A stretch of 64,000 nt of DNA from Diphasiastrum complanatum (taxonomy: Eukaryota; Streptophyta; Lycopodiopsida; Lycopodiales; Lycopodiaceae), in NCBI GenBank assembly GCA_029204225.1, contig CM055094.1, positions 17,628,625 through 17,692,624 on the forward strand, in the 5' to 3' direction. Shown piece after piece: positions 58,230-64,000 of the stretch (positions are counted from its first letter, which is position 1; each line of letters starts with the position of its first letter). The translations under genes and the position numbers were made by a program. The notes beneath the pieces were generated by a model, which was not told the DNA's origin, ran no database searches, and saw nothing but the letters and a program-made list of their open reading frames with translations.

Positions 58230-58570
58230 GAAGTCGGTCAGAAAAAGCGAAAAAGGCAAAAGTGCCTTAAATTGATTTCTAAGGTATTCTTGCCACTTGG
58301 CCAGTGTGTCACATTTTTCGCTATGGAGCGAAAAAGGCGAAAAAGACGAAGGTGCCTTAAAAATGATTTCTAAGTTATTCTGGCCACTTGGCCAGTGTGT
58401 TACATTTTTCACTAAGGAGCGAAAAAGGCAAAAAAAGACGAAGGTGCCTTAAAATGATTTCTCAGTTATTCTGGCCACTTGGCCAGTGTGTCACATTTTT
58501 TGCTAAGAAGCGAAAAAGGCGAAAAAGACGAAGGTGTCTTAAAATGATTTCTAAGTCATAGAAAATCTCA
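58230..58570. repeat. Tandem array of 90-92-bp units
   Basis: Units start at about 58259, 58349, 58441 and 58531 (the last partial). Each carries CCACTTGGCCAGTGTGTCAC and GAGCGAAAAAGGCGAAAAAG, then ACGAAGGTGCCTTAAAA. TTGGCCA inside the unit is a perfect odd palindrome. Together with the 180-bp duplication just to the left this looks like part of an LTR or leader, but no element edges were found. Confidence 0.95.
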
Positions 58571-59400
58571 AAGGGAAAAAAATGTGAAGGCCTAAAAAAC
58601 GGCCTTCGGTTTTTCAAGATGCTCACTACTTGAACGATTTGTTTTAGCCTCAACATAAGAAATCTAACAGGATTTTCCTTGCAATTTTATGCAACATACT
58701 CGTAAGTAAACGAGTTTTGTGACCTCATATTTGGCATTAGGTGAATCATGCACCAGGAATTAGATTAGAAATATGTTTGCAACCCAGCCGCCCTCTCTCG
58801 ATATATCTGCAATGATATCTTATTTTGGCTCTTTTTCTGCAGCAACCTTAATAACTTCAGCGCAATTCTTAGCATCGAACCTATTTTTGTAGGATTGACT
58901 TCACTCATGATAATCGTCATTTGTGACCATTAGTGCCACATTTACCAGGTAGTCCAGGCTGGGTGATTACCTAAAAGGTCTATTACGTATTTCTTTCCAC
59001 ATTTCGTAGTTGTGTATCAGAACAAAGTTTGTTAGGACTCAAAAGTAGTTTCCCACTATAAGTGTGGCTGACCAACAGAATGATCCCACGTCTTTGACTA
59101 ACACCTATGATCTCAGATGCATGACTATTGGTAGGCCGCTTCCTTTTGGGTTTTCCCTTTTTTTGGGTGAGTTGGATGCTTTACATGTCGCCTGACACAG
59201 CTTCCTCGACATAGGGTTTGGCTAAGGCTGTGGGACCCCTCTGCAAGCTAAGGTATGCTTAATATGCATAGGAATTTCGTGTATAGTCGACCCGAGTGTA
59301 AGAAGCATCAACAAGATTGATTGGGACATTTTGACCATATGGTTTGTAACTTTTGAGAGGACCATTCTTGTATCCATGCAAAATCTCTACATAGAGGTTG
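58570..59400. other. No gene recognised
   Basis: No coding signal on either strand that I can support. Confidence 0.35.
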
Positions 59401-59878
59401 ATTAGTTCCTCTATTAGAAGATTATGCTATATGTCCGAATGACGGGTTCTGTGATAGCTTCTATCAGGTATCCATTGTTAGTCTGGATGGGAATTTCTGG
59501 TGTGGTTTGGTGACAAATGGTTTGATCAGAGCTTTGGCGTGGTGATGGGAGATGAGTTGACGATCACCGGACATAATGCCAACTGTGATCATCGAGTCGG
59601 CGTTAATCCTGACCTTGTACGTGGTACCTTGGTACAGGAAGTGGAAACGAGCCTTGTCCTCGTCTCAGGTGGTGTAAGCATGAAGGGTGAGGCCCATGTT
59701 AATCTCAAAATGGAAGAGCGCCGAGTAAAAACCCATGGCTTCAAGGAGGGGCCCGGCTGTCTGCAACCATGGTTGGATTAAAGTGTCAGAGGGTAGAGGC
59801 CAAATCTGCGTGGCCTCGAGGATGTCACGTTGGATCACCTATTTGGCGCCAGAGTCTTCAGAGGATGAGGAGGCCATG
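59400..59878 (-). pseudogene. Unrecognised minus-strand coding relic
   Basis: From ATG at 59878 the minus strand reads MASSSSEDSGAK, a stop, then VIQRDILEATQIWPLPSDTL, GPLLEAMGFYSALFHFEINM and, after another stop, RFHFLYQGTTYKVRINADSM. No domain recognised. It lies downstream of the gypsy pol (60.6-62.3 kb) on the same strand, so it could be an additional ORF of a gypsy element, but a sequence tract of different character (60.2-60.5 kb) separates them. Confidence 0.35.
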
Positions 59879-60239
59879 TTAGCAATGATGATTCGTGGTC
59901 GAAAACGTCAGAAAAGTAGAAAAATGGTGGAAAATGGAAGGAAACAGTAGAAAACTGAGAATAATGAGTGTTGGATGACAATGATTGTAGTTCAGAGCGT
60001 AGATCGGTGTTTGATATGAGCAGATGACAGCTGGTAGGAAGTTTGGTTGAAAATAGAAAACTTGGTATTTTCAGTGAAAATTTCGGCAGAGCTTTGCTAG
60101 CAAAGGTGACAAATGACTCGAATTCAGCCCTTATAGAGTGGAATTTAGAGTGCGTATTAGGTGAAATTCACTTTTCCTTGCTCAGTTCCACCCAAATTTT
60201 GACAGGCATCTTCTTCACAAAATTCTAAGACCTCAGGGA

Positions 60240-60545
60240 AGTCTGCAAGAGTTCAGAAGGTGATTTGACTGCTATGCGAAGGTTTTGCGAGGGTTCAAGC
60301 TGTCTGCGAGGGTTCAACTCTCGCAGGAAGTGATCTTTCGCACAACTTGTTCCTGTGATTGGATTTTCAAGATCAGACTATGTAGGCAGGCTAATTTCAC
60401 TGCTCTGATTTCATGTAGCCATCTTGCGAGAGTTGGTAAGTTGATCTTGATGCTCTGTGAGGGTTATGAAAATTCTGCTTCTGGGAACTCTCGCATACAC
60501 TAAAAAATGATGATTCCTCCATCAGGAACTCTCGTGGAGATTTTC
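60240..60545. repeat. Tract of dispersed GCGAGGGTT-type words
   Basis: GCGAAGG, GCGAGGGTT, GCGAGAGTT and the inverse AACTCTCGC/AACTCTCGT recur about eight times at irregular spacing. It resembles the word tract in the gypsy leader at 7180-7800. Confidence 0.75.
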
Positions 60546-60636
60546 ATGGATGCATCTAGGTCAGATCTGGTGACTGTCCAATTTTCAAGAGCTATCTGCT
60601 AGGGGATCTCAAAAAATCATGAAAAAAGTGCTCCTT

Positions 60637-62324
60637 CTAGGTGGTCTCATGAGGAAGAATACACCACCGAAGAATTCCGTCTGGACCTCTTCGGTACAAC
60701 TGGCCGGCAATCAGCTGATAAGGTCTAGCTTTCAAGATCAATTTCTGTTGTTCCGCCTTTGGTAGTGATTTGTCTGGTTGGCCCTGCATTAGATATTCGA
60801 CAATGTCGGCAGCGCATTTTGGTACTGTATCCACGTAAAATAAGGCAACATCTGCCAGCTCATCGTCGGGTTGGGTTGCAATCTCTTTCCCTTGATTCGT
60901 GACACATGATCTACCATGTAGTGTTGTTTTCTCTTGCGAACTACTATCCGAAAATCAAATTCCAACAACAACATGAGCCATCTGGTGATTCTCCCGGTTC
61001 TGCAAGTTTTATTAACGAGATATAGCAAGGGTTGATGGTCTGTATAAAAAGCAAAATGTGTGGCCATCAAATAGTGTCGAAACTTCTTAACCGCATAGAT
61101 CATTGCCAGTGCTTCTCGCTCTGTGGTTGAATAATTCATTTCGGTATCACTGAATTGTCAGCTTGCAATTCGGATTGGAAAATCCTTTTTGTGTTCACCT
61201 AGCTGGGTTAAGGCTGCTCCAACTGCATACTTCGATGCATCCGTATGCACGTGGAATCAATGGACCAATTGGGTGGTAGGATTGGTGCTGAGAACAATGC
61301 ATCCTTAATCTTTTGGAAAGTCTTTAGAGCTTCCTCATTCCAATTTGGATCCGTTGTGAGCTTGTAAATTGGTCTGGCTAACTCCGCAAAATCAAGAATG
61401 AAGATCCTATAATAGTTAGCATGACCCATGAAAATGTAGACCTCGCAAATCGTCCCCGGTGGTGGTAGATCAACAATGATCCTGATCTTTGATAGATCTG
61501 TGGCGATCCCATGTCTTGACACTATATGGCCGAGTATCAAGCCATGTGTCACCCAGAATTGACATTTTTCTGGATTCAGGGAGATCTGGTATTCACGGCA
61601 TTTTTGTAGCACCTTCTCCAAATTGGATAGGTGTTCTAAATCTGGTCCATGCACGCACAGATCGTCCAAGAAAATTTTCAAATTTTTTTGCAAATAATCT
61701 TTGAATTCCGCCTGCATGACTCGCTGGAAAGTGCTTGGGGGCATTGCAAAGTCCGAATGGCATCACTTTATAGGCATAAGTTCCCCATTTCGTGGTGAAT
61801 GTTGTCTTGTGCTGGTCCTGGGGGGCTATTTTCACCTGGTTGTAGCCGTTAAAGCCGTCCAAAAAATTGTAGGCTTCATCACCAGCTACTCTATCGAGGA
61901 CACTTTCCATAAATGGTAAAGAAAAATGGTCCTTCTTGGTGACTGTATTAAGCGCCTTCAGATTCACACAGATACGCATTTTGCCATTCTTCTTGGGTAC
62001 TACAACTATCGACGATACCCATTCCTTGTGCTCGATTTTGTAAATGAAATCTGCATCCATAAGTTTTTGCAACTCTTGCTTGATCAGTTCTGTATGATTC
62101 GGGTTGTAGCGGTAGTAACGGCTTATCTTGGGGACTGCTCCGTCCACCAAAGGTATGGTGTGTTGGACTACTATTGGCGGAATGCTCTTTAGATCAATAT
62201 AGCTCCAGGCAAAACAGTCTTTATATTCCACCAACAAGGATCGTAGTCCCTTGAACTGCGTGGGTGTTAACTGCACTCCCACATGCACTATCCTTTCTTC
62301 TTCTCCTAGTTCCGCAAGATTCAT
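60637..62324 (-). pseudogene. Gypsy-2 pol: RT and RNase H nearly complete, integrase truncated
   Basis: RT (61593-62324): FAWSYIDLKSIPP, ELIKQELQKLMDADFIYKIE, SSIVVVPKKNGKMRICVNLK, FLDGFNGYNQ (motif A Asp), MPFGLCNAP. A one-base gain in a C5 run (about 61740) shifts into 61208-61744: STFQRVMQAEF, IFLDDLCVHG (catalytic DD kept), FLGH-like LILGHIVSRHGI, NYYRIF. RNase H: VHTDASKYAVGAAL (about 61230, Asp kept, after a frame change), TGA in place of an Arg codon (about 61160), then NYSTTEREALAMIYAVKKFR and FYTDHQPLLYLV. An integrase zinc-finger start (LIAGQLYRRGPDGILRWC) ends at 60637, where the element breaks off. Lesions are few, so this copy is relatively young. Confidence 0.92.
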
Positions 62325-62369
62325 CGGTTGTGTTCACGCAGGTCCCTCGAAGACTTGTTCCGCTGGTGT

Positions 62370-62846
62370 CTAATTTTGATCAGGTTCTCTTTGGGCTTGC
62401 GACATCATGATTACCACGTCTTCCAATGTATAATTCTTGAAAGTATCAAGCATCTCATGAACTGGAGCTCGTCGAGATTCCTCTTTCATCATATTGATCT
62501 TGGCCCAACTGGTAATTTTTTTATTTTTTGTCACCTGTGTAGAAGATGACGCTGTATCTGAGTCCAACTTGATTGACTTCAAGGAATTCAACACCTTCTT
62601 CTTGCCCTTTTTTGTCATTTTGATGGGTTCATCCTTGTTGTCTTTCTTTGGGACTGCTGTGACATTCGCCTCATGGTTGCGAATATCAACGTCTACTGTA
62701 GCTATTGCCTCTTCGGGTAGGTCACTCCATCGGATCACCTGGTTGTAGCGTTGCTTCAACTGATTCTTCTTATTCGCAGGTTGTTGGAAGGAACCCGGGT
62801 CGGCTTTAGAGCTTTCACCCATCCAACTTCTGAGATCAAAGGACAC
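62370..62846 (-). pseudogene. Gypsy-2 gag-pol linker region
   Basis: A 158-codon frame just upstream of RT on the same strand: Lys/Asp/Ser-rich, low complexity, with NKKNQLKQRYNQVIRWSDLP and SLKSIKLDSDTASSST. It is in the position between gag/protease and RT and probably is the linker of the polyprotein. No protease DSG/DTG motif is visible within it. A TGA/TAG-rich 40 bp separates it from the RT frame. Confidence 0.5.
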
Positions 62847-64000
62847 TTCTCATGTTTGTCTGGTATCACCAATATTCTTAGGTGGTTTCCGCTCCGAAAA
62901 TTGAGTGTTTCTGCTCGTTTCCAGAACTCAGTTCTTTTCAGTTAGGTCCTCTAGTTTAGTCTTGTTTCAAGCAGATTGTTTGTCAGTTCAACATTTGTAT
63001 TCCCAGCCTGTTAGTGGGATGAAACAGTTTCATTCACTCCAGCTGCATGCATTTACAAGCCATGTAACCAATCCTTGCTCAACAGATTACCGTTTGGAAT
63101 CAGAGAGCAATCTACAAATCTGTCTACTAAACTACTTCAAGAAATCATGGAACAATACAACATCAAGATTAATCTACACAACAAAAACAAGAATCAAGAA
63201 AGCTAACTACCTAAAAGCATTCTAGCATCACAAGAATCAAGAAATGCACCTCTCTTGATGCTTGGAATGCCCAAGAACGATCCAGGACATGATTGTTAGT
63301 GAATATGCAAGATCTGATCCACAATCTCAGCCTATTTAGTTTACCTAGATGCTGAAAATTACAAAATCAAGAAACAAGAAAGCTAATCCACATCTATATT
63401 CCACATTGCAATAAAGAAAGCATGAAATCTAATTAATCCACAACCACAAGAAGGAAATCAAAGCATGTTCATAGGAATTTCACACAAGAGAATTTAGCCA
63501 TGAACAAGGAGCTTCTCAATTGCCAATAACTCATGGAGGGTCTTCTTCATTCCTACAAGAGAAATGAAAATACAATAAAAGCTCTCTCACAAGAGAGGGA
63601 GGCCCTTAAATAAGCAAGAGGGTTGTCCATGTGGTGCATAAGTGGCAATTCCACTAATTTAGAAACTACAAGTGGAAATAGCCCTTCCACTAGAGGTCAC
63701 CATCAAAAGGTGACTCACTCTAATTAATTTAAGAGGGGCCTACATTTATTTACATTGCCTAGGAATGTTACTAGCTCCTACATGGTCGTTCATTCTCTAG
63801 GATTCACTACTCACATGGAAACAATCTGTAATCCTAGCTAGTAATCCTCAGCTCTCATGCTCGGCTCTCAGCTTCTCCTGTTCTCCTCCTTCTAAGACCT
63901 CCTCGGTCTTGAGTGAGAGATGCTCTGTGTTTTCAGCTTGGCTTGACATCTAGGGAATTCTCCAGAATCTTCTAACATTATCCACCCCTAATCTGTTGCA
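62847..64000. other. No gene recognised at the right edge
   Basis: AT-rich sequence with many short A-rich stretches. CT-rich words (GCTCTCA, CTCTCAGCTTCTCC) near 63855-63885 may belong to an LTR, but no PBS or repeat partner is in the window. Confidence 0.35.

Noticed and set aside
58230-58570. CRISPR-like array
   Set aside because: The 90-bp units are head-to-tail tandem repeats with conserved intervening sequence, not short repeats with unique spacers, and the window is plant nuclear DNA.

Overview
This is a nuclear plant window: AT-rich, dominated by LTR retrotransposon remains, with intron-containing genes that have GT-AG splice sites, a plant C2H2 QALGGH zinc-finger gene, a plant ureide permease gene and long (CT)n/(GA)n microsatellites. 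Relics of a Penelope-like reverse transcriptase and of a DUF7869-type gene, both of which I associate with seed-free plants and other large genomes, make a fern or lycophyte my best guess. A conifer is not excluded. No bacterial, organellar or rRNA/tRNA features were seen.

Layout. 1-2.3 kb: minus-strand Ty1/copia relic (Copia-1). 2.3-4.6 kb: a plus-strand copia primer-binding site, an unrecognised ORF and a decayed Penelope-like RT. 4.6-6.5 kb: nothing recognised. 6.5-8.7 kb: minus-strand Ty3/gypsy gag, leader, tRNA-Asp-type PBS and LTR. 9.0-12.4 kb: plus-strand gypsy RT, a coiled-coil ORF relic, then a copia RNase H end with LTR. 12.4-16.1 kb: two convergent intron-bearing gene relics, one starting with an FCP1/NLI-phosphatase-like segment. 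16.2-19.1 kb: Copia-3, with deleted RT and gag. 19.5-25.3 kb: the last two exons of an unrecognised minus-strand gene, whose final intron holds Copia-2. In Copia-2 most of RT/RNase H is replaced by an unrelated open frame of about 270 codons. 25.6-26.6 kb: a foldback element with Harbinger/Tourist-like ends. 27.9-28.8 kb: intact single-exon zinc-finger gene. 31.7-37.3 kb: gypsy and copia relics plus an unrecognised minus-strand coding relic. 37.5-38.1 kb: second coiled-coil ORF relic. 39.7-40.6 kb: pseudogene of a LONESOME HIGHWAY-type bHLH. 41.5 kb: copia RT relic. 42.9-47.65 kb: Copia-4, which has lost its integrase in frame and has one 1.38-kb LTR and one truncated LTR. 48.3-50.7 kb: microsatellites flanking a DUF7869 relic. 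51.3-54.6 kb: complete seven-exon ureide permease gene. 56.3-58.6 kb: tandem repeats. 59.4-62.9 kb: minus-strand gypsy pol, nearly complete through RNase H but truncated in integrase.

Only the ureide permease, the zinc-finger gene and the two terminal exons at 19.5/25.0-25.3 kb look like intact host coding sequence. Everything else coding is transposon-derived or broken. The genes do not form a pathway. The main interest is how retroelements here lost, swapped or duplicated domains. All family assignments are from motif recognition by eye, without database searches.
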